64,000 nucleotides of DNA. It comes from Streptomyces sp. LX-29. GTDB taxonomy: Bacteria; Actinomycetota; Actinomycetes; Streptomycetales; Streptomycetaceae. Made by a program: the position numbers and the translations under genes. The stretch is from positions 4,597,559-4,661,558 of the forward strand of contig NZ_CP089746.1 of NCBI RefSeq assembly GCF_029541745.1, written 5' to 3'. Shown one piece after another: positions 23,752 through 33,189 of the stretch. Below the pieces are notes generated by a model. That model searched no databases, was not told the origin of the DNA, and saw only the letters and a list, made by a program, of their open reading frames with translations. Every line of letters begins with the position of its first letter. The first letter of the stretch is position 1.

Positions 23752-25341
23752 CTAGAGCGGGATGTTGCCGTGCTTCTTCGGGGGCAGGGACTCGCGCTTG
23801 TTCCGCAGGGTGCGCAGCCCGCGGACGATGTGGCGCCGGGTGTCCGACGGCATGATCACGGCGTCCACGTACCCGCGCTCGGCCGCGATGTACGGGTTGA
23901 GCAGCGCGTCCTCGTACTCGGTGATCAGCTGGGCGCGGGTGGCCTCGGGGTCCTCGGCCTCGGCGATGGCCCGCCGGTGCAGGATGTTCACCGCGCCCTG
24001 GGCGCCCATGACCGCGATCTGGGCGGTCGGCCAGGCCAGGTTGAGGTCGGCGCCCAGGTGCTTGGAGCCCATGACGTCGTAGGCGCCGCCGAACGCCTTG
24101 CGGGTGATGACGGTGATCAGCGGGACGGTGGCCTCGGCGTAGGCGTAGATCAGCTTGGCGCCGCGCCGGATGATGCCGCCGTACTCCTGGTCGGTGCCGG
24201 GCAGGAAGCCGGGCACGTCCACGAAGGTGATGACGGGGACGTTGAAGGCGTCGCAGGTGCGCACGAAGCGGGCGGCCTTCTCCGAGGCGTCGATGTCCAG
24301 ACAGCCGGCGAACTGCATGGGCTGGTTGGCGACGATGCCGACCGGGTGGCCCTCGACCCGCCCGAAGCCGGTGATGATGTTCGGCGCGAACAGCGGCTGG
24401 GTCTCCAGGAACTCCGCGTCGTCCAGCACGTGCTCGATGGCCTTGTGCATGTCGTACGGCTGGTTCGCCGAGTCCGGGATGAGGGTGTCGAGCTCGCGGT
24501 CCTCGTCGGTGACGTCCAGATCGGCCTGGTCGGGGAAGGCCGGCGGCTCGGAGAGGTTGTTGGACGGGAGGTAGGACAGCAGCGCCTTGACGTACTCGAT
24601 GGCGTCCTTCTCGTCGCCGCCCATGTAGTGGGCGACGCCGGAGGTGGTGTTGTGGGTGCGGGCGCCGCCGAGGGCCTCGAATCCCACGTCCTCGCCGGTG
24701 ACGGTCTTGATCACGTCCGGCCCGGTGATGAACATGTGCGAGGTCTGGTCGACCATCACGGTGAAGTCGGTGATCGCCGGGGAGTAGACCGCGCCGCCCG
24801 CGCAGGGGCCGACGATCAGGCTGATCTGCGGGATCACGCCGGAGGCGTGCACATTGCGGCGGAAGATCTCGGCGAACAGCCCGAGCGCGACCACGCCCTC
24901 CTGGATCCGGGCGCCGCCGCCGTCGTTGATGCCGATGATGGGGCAGCCCGTCTTCAGGGCGAAGTCCATCACCTTGACGATCTTCTCGCCGTACACCTCG
25001 CCGAGCGAGCCGCCGAAGATGGTGAAGTCCTGGGAGTACACGCAGACCGGGCGGCCGTCGACCGTGCCGTAGCCGGTGACGACCCCGTCGCCGTACGGCC
25101 GGTTCTTCTCGATGCCGAAGGCGGTCGAGCGGTGCCGGGCGAACTCGTCGAGCTCGGTGAAGGAGCCCTCGTCGAGGAGGAGGTCGATGCGTTCGCGTGC
25201 GGTCAGCTTGCCCTTCGCGTGCTGCTTCTCCACCGCCCGCGCGGACCCGGCGTGAGTGGCTTCATCGATGCGACGCTGCAGATCCGCGAGCTTGCCCGCG
25301 GTGGTGTGGATGTCGACTTCCGACTCGGACATCTCAGACAT
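23752..25341 (-). CDS. pccB: Propionyl-CoA carboxylase beta subunit PccB
   Basis: Predicted 529 residues, the carboxyltransferase that moves CO2 from biotin (on AccA2) to propionyl-CoA, giving methylmalonyl-CoA. The oxyanion sites GGGARIQEG and GGAYDVMGSKH are present. The Asp in AYDVMG matches D422 of S. coelicolor PccB, the residue reported to set preference for propionyl- over acetyl-CoA, where AccB has Ile. The start MSEMSESEVDIH is at 25341. The upstream spacer holds short ACTCAAGGG repeats at 25379-25405. Confidence 0.96.
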   Translation of the reverse strand: MSEMSESEVDIHTTAGKLADLQRRIDEATHAGSARAVEKQHAKGKLTARERIDLLLDEGSFTELDEFARHRSTAFGIEKNRPYGDGVVTGYGTVDGRPVCVYSQDFTIFGGSLGEVYGEKIVKVMDFALKTGCPIIGINDGGGARIQEGVVALGLFAEIFRRNVHASGVIPQISLIVGPCAGGAVYSPAITDFTVMVDQTSHMFITGPDVIKTVTGEDVGFEALGGARTHNTTSGVAHYMGGDEKDAIEYVKALLSYLPSNNLSEPPAFPDQADLDVTDEDRELDTLIPDSANQPYDMHKAIEHVLDDAEFLETQPLFAPNIITGFGRVEGHPVGIVANQPMQFAGCLDIDASEKAARFVRTCDAFNVPVITFVDVPGFLPGTDQEYGGIIRRGAKLIYAYAEATVPLITVITRKAFGGAYDVMGSKHLGADLNLAWPTAQIAVMGAQGAVNILHRRAIAEAEDPEATRAQLITEYEDALLNPYIAAERGYVDAVIMPSDTRRHIVRGLRTLRNKRESLPPKKHGNIPL

Positions 25342-25566
25342 CGGTGTGCGGCTCCTGCTCGTCCTCGGGGCGTACTGGGACTCAAGGGACTCAAGGGAGT
25401 CAAGTGGCTGAAGTGGGATCTACTGACTCGGAGTGTCTGCGGCCTTTGAGGGGGTCTTAGGGGTATTCGAGAGGTGGTAGGTGGGCTACCGGCTCGTAGC
25501 GTATCGGCGGGACTGCGGTGTGGCACTGCGTCGTTGGCCACACCCTCTGAGCCTAGGCTGGCCCGT

Positions 25567-26424
25567 ATGAGCCCTTCTGACACCTCTGGCAGTCGATGGA
25601 ATGACCTTGACCGGCCACCGCTGAACGCCGCCGCGCTGCGCCGGGCGCTGGTCCGGCCCGACGGGCTGTGGACCGAGGTCGATGTGGTGGAGTCGACCGG
25701 CTCCACCAACACCGACCTGGTGGAGCGGGCGGCGCGGGGCGCGACGGACGGCACCGTGCTGGTCGCCGAGCGGCAGACCGCCGGCCGGGGACGGCTGGAG
25801 CGCAGCTGGACGGCGCCCGCCAGGTCCGGCCTGTTCTTCTCGGTCCTGGTGCGGCCGGGGGACGGGGTGCCCAGCGAGCACTGGAGCTGGCTGCCGCTGC
25901 TGACCGGGGTGGCGACGGCGGCCGCGCTGTCCGCCACGGCGAACGTGGACACGGCACTGAAGTGGCCCAACGACCTGCTGGTGACCGTGGCCGGCGAGGA
26001 GCGCAAGGCCGCCGGGATCCTGGCCGAGCGGTACGGGGACGCGGTCGTGGTCGGCGTCGGGCTCAACGTCTCGCTGCGCGAGGACGAGCTGCCGGTGCCC
26101 ACCGCCGGCTCGCTGGCGCTGGCCGGCGCCACGGTGCTGGACCGCGAGACGCTGCTGCGGGCGGTCCTGCGCTCCTTCGAGGAGTGGTACGGGCGCTGGC
26201 GCGCGGCCGGCGGCGACCCGGCGGCCAGCGGGCTCCAGGAGGCGTACGCGTCCGGCTGCGCCACGCTCGGCCGGACCGTGCGCGCGGAGCTGCCGGGCGG
26301 ACGGGACCTGGTCGGCGAGGCGGTCGCGGTGGACGGCGAGGGCCGACTGGTGCTGGCGACCGGCGACGGGGTGCAGGAACCGGTGGCGGCCGGCGACATC
26401 GTGCACCTGCGGCCCGCGAGCTGA
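25567..26424 (+). CDS. birA: Biotin-[acyl-CoA carboxylase] ligase BirA
   Basis: Predicted 285 residues, a group I ligase without the DNA-binding domain of E. coli BirA. Motifs: STNTDLVERA, the biotinyl-AMP loop GRGRLERSW, KWPNDLL and AGILAE, then a C-terminal SH3-like cap. It activates biotin with ATP and attaches it to the carrier lysine of AccA2. It diverges from pccB, fitting joint use of biotin enzymes. The start is ATG 25567. Confidence 0.94.
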   Translation: MSPSDTSGSRWNDLDRPPLNAAALRRALVRPDGLWTEVDVVESTGSTNTDLVERAARGATDGTVLVAERQTAGRGRLERSWTAPARSGLFFSVLVRPGDGVPSEHWSWLPLLTGVATAAALSATANVDTALKWPNDLLVTVAGEERKAAGILAERYGDAVVVGVGLNVSLREDELPVPTAGSLALAGATVLDRETLLRAVLRSFEEWYGRWRAAGGDPAASGLQEAYASGCATLGRTVRAELPGGRDLVGEAVAVDGEGRLVLATGDGVQEPVAAGDIVHLRPAS

Positions 26425-26767
26425 CGCGCGCCGACGCATACGCCCGCGGCCACGCCCGGTGGTGCCCGACGCGTACGCCCGAGCCCCGAGACCCGATGCG
26501 CGGGGGTGGCGCGTGCACCGGCGTTCTCCGCGCCGGCGTGGGGCCACGGACGCACCGGCGTCCTGCAACCTAACGCGGGATGACACCGCGGCGTCACGCG
26601 ACGTAAGAGTGAGCTAGGGCACACCTGACGTATCGTTGAGGCGGTCCGTCCAGCTCGGAACCGCGGTGGACGAGGCTGTGGGACGCCTCCGGCGCGGAAC
26701 CGGGCCGGAGTCAGGACAGAAAGAGAAGCGGCAGGGCAGTGCGCAGGGATCGGACAGGGGGCGGGCG
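26425..26767. other. Spacer between birA and cyclase gene
   Basis: This 343-base spacer has partly repeated ACGCGTACGCCCG and CACCGGCGT sequences. A less GC-rich stretch near 26590-26640 is the likely cyclase promoter. The reading frame of the cyclase is open back to 26636 but looks untranslated. Confidence 0.4.
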
Positions 26768-28279
26768 GTGACCGTCGACGACACGGGTTCCGGCGCGGCC
26801 GCCCGCGCATCCGGGGCCGCCGCGGATCCCGCCGTGGGCGGGACGGCCGGTGACGCCAGGTCGGAAGCTGACGCCACGTCCGGCGGCGACGACCGCCCCG
26901 ACGTCGACGCCGGCACGACGGCCGGCGACCGCGGCGGCGACGGACGTGACGGTGGAGGTGACCCTGCCCGCGCCGACGGACCCGGCGGCGCGCGGGGCGG
27001 GGCCGAGGACGGCGGCGAACGCGACGAGCGGGCCGCGGCCGGACCGGCGGGCCCGGCGGACCCGGTGGGCGCGGACGATGACGCCGGCGGCCACGGTGAC
27101 CGCGGCGGCGGCCCCGGGGCCGCGGCGAGCCGCGGCGGGCCCATGGAGCGAGGGCCCGTGGAGCGAGCGGCCGTGGAGCGAGCGGCCGTGGAGCGAGGGG
27201 CTCTGGCGGACGAGGCCGAGGCCGAGGAGGACGAGGGCGACTCGATCGCGCTCCGACTCGAACAGCTGATCCTCGGCGCCGAGCGGCGCTACACCCCCTT
27301 CCAGGCCGCGCGCAGCGCCGGCGTCTCGGTCGAACTGGCCACGCGCTTCTGGCACGCGATGGGCTTCGCCGACATCGGCCAGGCCAGGGCGCTGACGGAG
27401 GCCGACGTGCTGGCCCTGCGCCGGCTGTCCGGCCTGGTGGAGGCGGGGCTGCTCAGCGAGCCGATGGCCGTCCAGGTCGCCCGGTCCACCGGGCAGACCA
27501 CCGCGCGGCTGGCCGACTGGCAGATCGACTCCTTCCTGGAGGGGCTGACAGAGCCCCAGGAGCCGGGGATGACCCGGACCGAGATCGCCTACCCGCTGGT
27601 GGAGCTGCTCCTCCCGGAGCTGGAGGAGTTCCTCGTCTACGTCTACCGCCGGCAGCTGGCGGCGGCGACCGGGCGGGTGATCCAGGCGGCCGACGACGCG
27701 GAGATGGTCGACCGTCGGCTGGCCGTCGGCTTCGCGGACCTGGTGGGCTTCACCCGGCTGACCCGGCGGCTGGAGGAGGAGGAGCTCGGAGAGCTGGTCG
27801 AGGCGTTCGAGACCACCGCCGCCGATCTGGTGGCCGCGCACGGCGGCCGGCTCATCAAGACGCTCGGCGACGAGGTCCTCTACTCCGCCGACGACGCGGG
27901 CACGGCGGCGGAGATCGGCCTGCGGCTCATCGAGACGATGGCGCACGACGAGATGATGCCGGAGCTGCGGGTCGGCATGGCCTTCGGCACGGTGACGACC
28001 CGGATGGGAGACGTCTTCGGCACCACCGTCAACCTCGCCAGCCGGCTCACCTCGATAGCGCCCAAGGACGCCGTGCTGGTGGACCCCGCGCTGGCGGAGG
28101 AGCTGACCCGGACCGGGGAGGCGCCGATGTCCGAGGCCGAGGCGGCGGAGGCGGCGGCCGAGGCGGAGAAGCAGGGCGAGGAGCCGCCCTCGTACCGCTT
28201 CGCGCTGCGCCCGATGTGGCAGCGCCCGGTGCGCGGCCTCGGCGTGGTCGAACCCTGGCTGCTGAGCCGCAGGGGGTGA
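26768..28279 (+). CDS. cya: Adenylate/guanylate cyclase (class III)
   Basis: Predicted 503 residues. Residues 1-150 are disordered and rich in Gly, Ala and Asp; about 160-300 form a conserved helical regulatory domain (GAERRYTPFQAARSAGVS); about 315-440 form the class III cyclase domain with metal-binding FADLVGFT and KTLGDEVLYS and the later FGTTVNLASRL. No membrane helix is seen. It corresponds to the single adenylate cyclase of S. coelicolor (SCO4928), which is needed for germination. The GTG start 26768 gives VTVDDTGSGA. Four 15-bp coding repeats lie at 27143-27202. Confidence 0.92.
   Translation: MTVDDTGSGAAARASGAAADPAVGGTAGDARSEADATSGGDDRPDVDAGTTAGDRGGDGRDGGGDPARADGPGGARGGAEDGGERDERAAAGPAGPADPVGADDDAGGHGDRGGGPGAAASRGGPMERGPVERAAVERAAVERGALADEAEAEEDEGDSIALRLEQLILGAERRYTPFQAARSAGVSVELATRFWHAMGFADIGQARALTEADVLALRRLSGLVEAGLLSEPMAVQVARSTGQTTARLADWQIDSFLEGLTEPQEPGMTRTEIAYPLVELLLPELEEFLVYVYRRQLAAATGRVIQAADDAEMVDRRLAVGFADLVGFTRLTRRLEEEELGELVEAFETTAADLVAAHGGRLIKTLGDEVLYSADDAGTAAEIGLRLIETMAHDEMMPELRVGMAFGTVTTRMGDVFGTTVNLASRLTSIAPKDAVLVDPALAEELTRTGEAPMSEAEAAEAAAEAEKQGEEPPSYRFALRPMWQRPVRGLGVVEPWLLSRRG
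27143..27202 (+). repeat. Four 15-bp in-frame repeats in the cyclase gene
   Basis: Head-to-tail units close to GTGGAGCGAGCGGCC encode MERGP, VERAA, VERAA and VERGA. The 5-residue periodic, charged segment sits in the disordered N-terminal part just before the conserved helical domain. Confidence 0.9.
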
Positions 28280-28348
28280 CGCGTCTCCCCGGTGGCTGCG
28301 ATGATCCGGTCAACGATCGTTAACAGGGTCCGTCAACTGGGAGGGCGC

Positions 28349-29143
28349 ATGTCGGAAGAGCGGTTCGGTGAGTGGGTCGTCGTACGCCGGCACGGGCACG
28401 TGGCCGAGCTCGTGCTGGATCGGCCCAAGGCGATGAACGCCGTCTCCACGGAGCTGGCCCGGTCCATCGGGGCGGCCTGCGCGGCGCTCGCCGCCGACGC
28501 CTCCGTGCGGGCGGTCGCGCTGACCTCCACCCACGAGCGCGCCTTCTGCGTCGGCGCCGACCTCAAGGAGCGCAACGCGTTCAGCGACGCCGAGCTGGGT
28601 CGGCAGCGGCCGGTGGCCCGGGGCGCGTACACCGGGGTGCTGGAGCTGCCGATGCCCACGGTCGCGGCGGTGCACGGCTTCGCGCTGGGCGGCGGCTTCG
28701 AGCTGGCGCTGTCCTGCGATGTGATCGTGGCGGACACCACCGCCGTGGTGGGCCTGCCCGAGGTCTCCGTCGGGGTGATCCCGGGCGGTGGCGGCACCCA
28801 GCTGCTGCCGCGCCGGGTGGGCGCCGCCCGCGCCGCCGAGCTGATCTTCACGGCGCGCCGGGTGGAGGCCGCGGAGGCGCACCGGCTGGGCCTGGTGGAC
28901 CAGCTGGTGGACGAGGGGAAGGACCGCGAGGAGGCGCTGGCGCTGGCCGCGCGGATGGCCGCGAACTCCCCCGTCGGGCTGCGCGCGGCCAAGAAGGCGC
29001 TGCGGCTCGGCCATGGGCTGGACCTGCGGACCGGACTGGAGGTGGAGGACGCGGCCTGGCGGTCGGTGGCCTTCTCCGGGGACCGCGCGGAGGGCGTGGC
29101 GGCGTTCAACGAGAAGCGGACGCCCGAGTGGCCGGGCGAGTGA
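28349..29143 (+). CDS. Enoyl-CoA hydratase/isomerase
   Basis: Predicted 264 residues of the crotonase fold. The oxyanion-hole elements are CVGADLKERN and FALGGGFELALSCD, followed by GLPEVSVGVIPGGGGTQLLPR, with Glu in the usual catalytic position (LPEVSVG). Substrate unknown; fatty acid or branched-chain acyl-CoA breakdown is likely. ATG 28349 follows GGAGG at the right distance. The gene's final bases resemble the repeat unit that fills the following spacer. Confidence 0.9.
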   Translation: MSEERFGEWVVVRRHGHVAELVLDRPKAMNAVSTELARSIGAACAALAADASVRAVALTSTHERAFCVGADLKERNAFSDAELGRQRPVARGAYTGVLELPMPTVAAVHGFALGGGFELALSCDVIVADTTAVVGLPEVSVGVIPGGGGTQLLPRRVGAARAAELIFTARRVEAAEAHRLGLVDQLVDEGKDREEALALAARMAANSPVGLRAAKKALRLGHGLDLRTGLEVEDAAWRSVAFSGDRAEGVAAFNEKRTPEWPGE

Positions 29144-29853
29144 GCGCGGCGGCCGCGTAGGCGCCGGCCGCGCCCCCGCCGGGATCCTGGCGGGATCCCG
29201 AGCGGGGGTGGCCGATGCTGAGCCGGCGCGAAGGACGCCGGCGCGGCCCGGGCCCGGAGTGACGTGGCCGAGCCGGGCGGGTTCGGGGTGATGCGAGCCC
29301 GCCCGGGCCGGAGTGGTGCGAGCGAGCTGGGCCGGGGCGGGGCGACTCGAGCCCGCCGGCCCGGGGCGACGTGAGCCCCGCCGGGTCGTGGTGACGCGAG
29401 CTGGCCGGGCCGGCCCGGGGAGAGCGAGCTGCCGGCGGGGGCGACCCGAACGGCCTGGCCCGGCTCGGGGTGATGCGCGCGCTGGGCCCGGGTCAGGGTG
29501 ACGTGAGCCCGCTGGGCCGGAGAGGTCCGCGCGGCTTGGGCTGCCCGGGGCGGCATGAGTCCGTTGGCCGGGGTGGCTTGAGTCCGCCGGCCCGGGGCGA
29601 CGTGAGTCCGCCGGCCCGGGGCGACGTGAGCCCGCGGGGCCGGGGTGGCGCGCGCCGGTCGGGCCGGGTGATGTGAGCCGGTCGGGTCGGCCTCGTCGGG
29701 GCGCGCCGTGTCGGTGGTGGGCCGGGCGGGAACGGGTCGAGAAGACCTGGACCGGGCCAAGGCGGAGATAGGGCAGAATTCGCCGAACATTCCTACGCTG
29801 GATTGCGCGGTGTGCGGTATCCGCGATAAGTGCGGAGTGCGCACAGTGACGGA
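29144..29853. repeat. Degenerate minisatellite spacer (unit about 24-30 bp, GGGGCGACGTGAGCCCG)
   Basis: From about 29230 to 29690 the 710-base spacer is filled with some fifteen degenerate head-to-tail copies of a unit such as GGGGCGACGTGAGCCCG followed by CCGGCCC. Most copies carry a TGA inside GTGAGCC or GTGATGC. The two best copies are near 29597 and 29617. A less GC-rich stretch from 29765 to 29853 is the probable promoter for the diguanylate cyclase gene. No gene is seen; an antisense reading gives only a repetitive RAHVAPG-type peptide. Confidence 0.75.
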
Positions 29854-31023
29854 ATGCGAGGCGCGGTGACGAGCGAGGTCGACGGTGAGGCGCGGCTGAG
29901 GGCCGTGGTGGGGCTGGCGCAGGCGATGGCCGCCGCGCACACCACGCGCGAGGCGGTGCACTCGGCCGCGATCGGCGCGCGCTCCGCGCTCGGCGGGAAC
30001 TTCGCCGCGATTTCGGTGTGGGAGCGGGAGCTGGGGCGACTGCGGGTCCTGGTGAACGCGGGCGAATTGGCCGAAGGGGAGCGGGAGTTTCCGGAGAACG
30101 AGTTCTATCCGGTGCACGAGTTCCCCGAGATCACCGAGTTCCTGCACGAGCAGTGGGCGCGCGGCGGTGAGCCGCACGCCTGGGTGGAAATCGCCGACGG
30201 CCCGCGCGACGGCTCGGGCTACTACTGCCACCAGCGCGTCTCCGCGCTGCGCCGGCGCGGCCGGGGCAGCTGTGTGGTGGCGCCGATCGTGCTGCAGGGA
30301 CGAGCCTGGGGCGAGCTGTACGTGGCGCGGCCCGTGGGCGCCGCGACGTTCGGGCGCGGGGACGCGGACTTCGCCACCGTGCTGGCGGCGGTGATCGCCG
30401 CCGGGTTGGCGCAGAGCCAGCGGCTGGAGGAGGCTCGCAAGCTCGCCTTCACCGATCCGCTGACCGGGCTCGGCAACCGGCGGGCGGTGGACATGCGGCT
30501 GGACGAGGCGCTGGAGGACCACCGACGCCAGGGCACCGTGGTGAGCCTGGTGGTGTGCGACCTCAACGGGTTGAAGAAGGTCAACGACACGCTGGGGCAC
30601 GCGGTCGGTGACCGGCTGCTGGAACGGTTCGGCTCGGTGCTCTCGCTGTGCGGGGCGATGCTGCCCGGCGCGCTGGCGGCGCGGCTCGGCGGCGACGAGT
30701 TCTGTCTGCTGGAAGTCGGGCCCTCGGCCGACGAGGTGGTTCGGGTCGCCGACGAACTGTGCCTGCGTGCCTCGCAGTTGGACATGGGGGAGGGTGTCGC
30801 CTGCGGGGTGGCGTCCACCGGCGATCCCATCGGGCCGATACGTACGGCCCGGCGGCTGTTCCGCCTCGCCGACGCCGCCCAGTACCGGGCCAAGGCCGCT
30901 CGGGCGAGCAAACCCGTGGTCGCGGGCCGCGAGGGCGGCCCCGACGACCCCGTCGTCCAGCTCGCGGACGCGCCCCCGCGCGTGTCCTCGGCGGAACGGC
31001 GCCACTTCCGCGGCCGTCCCTGA
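29854..31023 (+). CDS. cdgE: GAF-GGDEF diguanylate cyclase (CdgE-like)
   Basis: Predicted 389 residues. A GAF-like sensor covers about residues 10-190 and the GGDEF domain about 200-355, with TDPLTGLGNRRA and an intact LGGDEFCLLE active site, so it should make c-di-GMP from two GTP. The RxxD inhibitory site five residues before GGDEF is missing (ALAARLGGDEF). No membrane helix or EAL domain. Its place between an enoyl-CoA hydratase and hutH matches SCO4931 (CdgE), from memory. ATG 29854 is chosen; GTG 29866 is an option. Confidence 0.88.
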   Translation: MRGAVTSEVDGEARLRAVVGLAQAMAAAHTTREAVHSAAIGARSALGGNFAAISVWERELGRLRVLVNAGELAEGEREFPENEFYPVHEFPEITEFLHEQWARGGEPHAWVEIADGPRDGSGYYCHQRVSALRRRGRGSCVVAPIVLQGRAWGELYVARPVGAATFGRGDADFATVLAAVIAAGLAQSQRLEEARKLAFTDPLTGLGNRRAVDMRLDEALEDHRRQGTVVSLVVCDLNGLKKVNDTLGHAVGDRLLERFGSVLSLCGAMLPGALAARLGGDEFCLLEVGPSADEVVRVADELCLRASQLDMGEGVACGVASTGDPIGPIRTARRLFRLADAAQYRAKAARASKPVVAGREGGPDDPVVQLADAPPRVSSAERRHFRGRP

Positions 31024-31644
31024 CCTCTGCGCTACGGCGGTGTGCCGAGGGCCTGTTGACGACGTGAAGGACGGCCGCCTGGCGGGCCCTACGTCGCACG
31101 AATGGACACGACGTCGAGTCCAGGGAAGCCCCACGCGGACCGACGGCGCGCGCGGGCGCTCCCGCCGCGACGGTCCGGACGGCTCGGCGCCGCCGGAGGC
31201 GAGACACCGGTGTGGCAGGCATCCGGCCGTGCGGCCGCGACCGCCCCCTCCGGGCCGCCGCTTCTTCGACGCCGTCCCAGCACGCGAGGCCGCCCCGCGG
31301 GGACGGCGCTACGAGACGGCTCGTACACCTGCTTCGCGCGGCTGTCCCGCCCGGGTCCGGGCTCTCCCCGGCCGCCGTGTCCGGGCTCTCCGTAGCCGCC
31401 GGTCCGTCGGAGCCCCCCGGGACACGCCGGGCCCCTCCCGTCTCGCCCCTCGGCGGCGGAGCGCGCCGCGGTGTCGGTCCGGGGGCGGGACACCCCTCCC
31501 CGGCCCGCTCCCCGGACCGGTCCGCGGGGTCGCTCCGCGGGGTGGGTCGCGGGGTCGCTCCGCGGGGTGGGTCGCCGGGCTCGGGTGTCCACCAGAAAAA
31601 TCGGGTGGTGACAGGTGGCGATTCAGTCTCTAGGGTGCCTGAAT
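31024..31644. other. Long spacer before hutH with direct repeats
   Basis: This 621-base non-coding region is very GC-rich. It contains a 25-bp perfect direct repeat (31524-31548 and 31549-31573, starting GCGGGGTCGCTCC) and TCCGGGCTCTCC repeats near 31355-31390. An inverted repeat ATTCAG-N12-CTGAAT at 31621-31644 ends one base before the hutH ATG and could bind a regulator. Confidence 0.55.
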
Positions 31645-33189
31645 ATGGATATGCACTCTGTGGTGGTGGGGACGTCCGGAACGACCGCCGGGGATGTCAT
31701 CGCCGTGGCCCGCGGCGGCGCGCGAGTCGAGCTGTCGCGGGAGGCGCTGACCGCGGTCGCCGCCGCGCGTCAGGTGATCGACGATCTGGCCGCCAAGCCG
31801 GACCCGGTCTACGGCGTCTCCACGGGGTTCGGCGCGCTCGCCGTACGGCACATCAGTCCCGAGCTGCGCGCACAGCTGCAGCGCAACATCGTGCGGTCGC
31901 ACGCGGCCGGCATGGGCCCGCGGGTGGAGCGGGAGGTGGTCCGGGCGCTGATGTTCCTGCGCCTGAAGACCCTCGCCTCCGGCCACACCGGCGTCCGCCC
32001 CCTCGTCGTCGAGACCATGGCCGCCATCCTGAACGCCGGCATCACCCCCGTGGTGCACGAGTACGGCTCGCTCGGCTGCTCCGGCGACCTGGCGCCGCTG
32101 TCGCACTGCGCCCTCACCCTCATGGGAGAGGGGGACGCCGAGGGCCCCGACGGCGAGGTCAAGCCGGCCGGCGAGCTGCTGGCGGAGCACGGCATCGCCC
32201 CCGTGGAGCTGCGGGAGAAGGAAGGGCTCGCGCTGCTCAACGGCACCGACGGCATGCTCGGCATGCTGGTGATGGCCTGTGCCGACCTGGCCCGGCTCTA
32301 CACCTCCGCCGACATCACCGCGGCCCTCTCGCTGGAGGCCCTGCTCGGCACCGACCGGGTGCTCGCCCCCGAGCTGCACGCCATCCGACCGCACCCCGGC
32401 CAGGCGGCCAGCGCCGACAACATGCTGCGGGTGCTGGCCGGGTCCGGGCTGACCGGACACCACCAGGACGACGCGCCCCGCGTCCAGGACGCGTACTCGA
32501 TCCGCTGCGCCCCGCAGGTGGCCGGCGCCGGCCGGGACACCCTCACGCACGCCCGGCTGGTCGCCGACCGTGAACTGGCCTCCGCCGTCGACAACCCGGT
32601 GGTGCTGGCCGACGGCCGGGTGGAGTCCAACGGCAACTTCCACGGCGCGCCCGTCGGCTATGTGCTGGACTTCCTCGCCATCGCCGCCGCCGACCTGGCC
32701 TCCATCGCGGAGCGGCGCACCGACCGGCTGCTGGACAAGAACCGCTCGCACGGGCTGCCGCCGTTCCTGGCCGGTGACGCGGGTGTCGACTCCGGTCTGA
32801 TGATCGCGCAGTACACGCAGGCGGCGCTGGTGAGCGAGCTGAAGCGGCTGGCGGTGCCGGCCTCGGCGGACTCGATCCCCTCCTCCGCCATGCAGGAGGA
32901 CCATGTCTCCATGGGCTGGTCGGCCGCGCGCAAGCTGCGCACCGCCGTGGACAACCTCGGCCGTGTCATCGCCGTGGAGCTGATGGCGGCCACCCGCGCC
33001 ATCGAGCTGCGGGAAGGGCTGGAGCCCGCTCCGGCCTCCCGGGCGATCGTGGCGGCGGCGCGTGCCGCCGGCGTCCAGGGCCCCGGCGAGGACCGCTTCC
33101 TGGCCCCCGACCTGGCGGCAGCCGAGGCGTTCGTGCGGTCCGGGAAGCTGGTCGAGGCGGCCGAGTCGGCCACCGGCCCGCTGGCCTGA
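31645..33189 (+). CDS. hutH: Histidine ammonia-lyase HutH
   Basis: Predicted 514 residues. It deaminates L-histidine to urocanate, the first step of histidine use. The self-formed MIO cofactor comes from residues C145-S146-G147 in GSLGCSGDLAPL, with Cys where most lyases have Ala, as in other Streptomyces HutH proteins. The catalytic Tyr is Y57 in VYGVSTGFG. ATG 31645 starts MDMHSVVVG; an upstream in-frame start would read through a likely operator. The stop codon lies inside the first unit of a five-copy 18-bp array. Confidence 0.96.
   Translation: MDMHSVVVGTSGTTAGDVIAVARGGARVELSREALTAVAAARQVIDDLAAKPDPVYGVSTGFGALAVRHISPELRAQLQRNIVRSHAAGMGPRVEREVVRALMFLRLKTLASGHTGVRPLVVETMAAILNAGITPVVHEYGSLGCSGDLAPLSHCALTLMGEGDAEGPDGEVKPAGELLAEHGIAPVELREKEGLALLNGTDGMLGMLVMACADLARLYTSADITAALSLEALLGTDRVLAPELHAIRPHPGQAASADNMLRVLAGSGLTGHHQDDAPRVQDAYSIRCAPQVAGAGRDTLTHARLVADRELASAVDNPVVLADGRVESNGNFHGAPVGYVLDFLAIAAADLASIAERRTDRLLDKNRSHGLPPFLAGDAGVDSGLMIAQYTQAALVSELKRLAVPASADSIPSSAMQEDHVSMGWSAARKLRTAVDNLGRVIAVELMAATRAIELREGLEPAPASRAIVAAARAAGVQGPGEDRFLAPDLAAAEAFVRSGKLVEAAESATGPLA

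Noticed and set aside
28333..31134. A 933-codon open frame on the minus strand
   Set aside because: It is antisense to the enoyl-CoA hydratase and diguanylate cyclase genes and reads through the repeat spacer, giving a low-complexity peptide. It is a GC-bias artefact.
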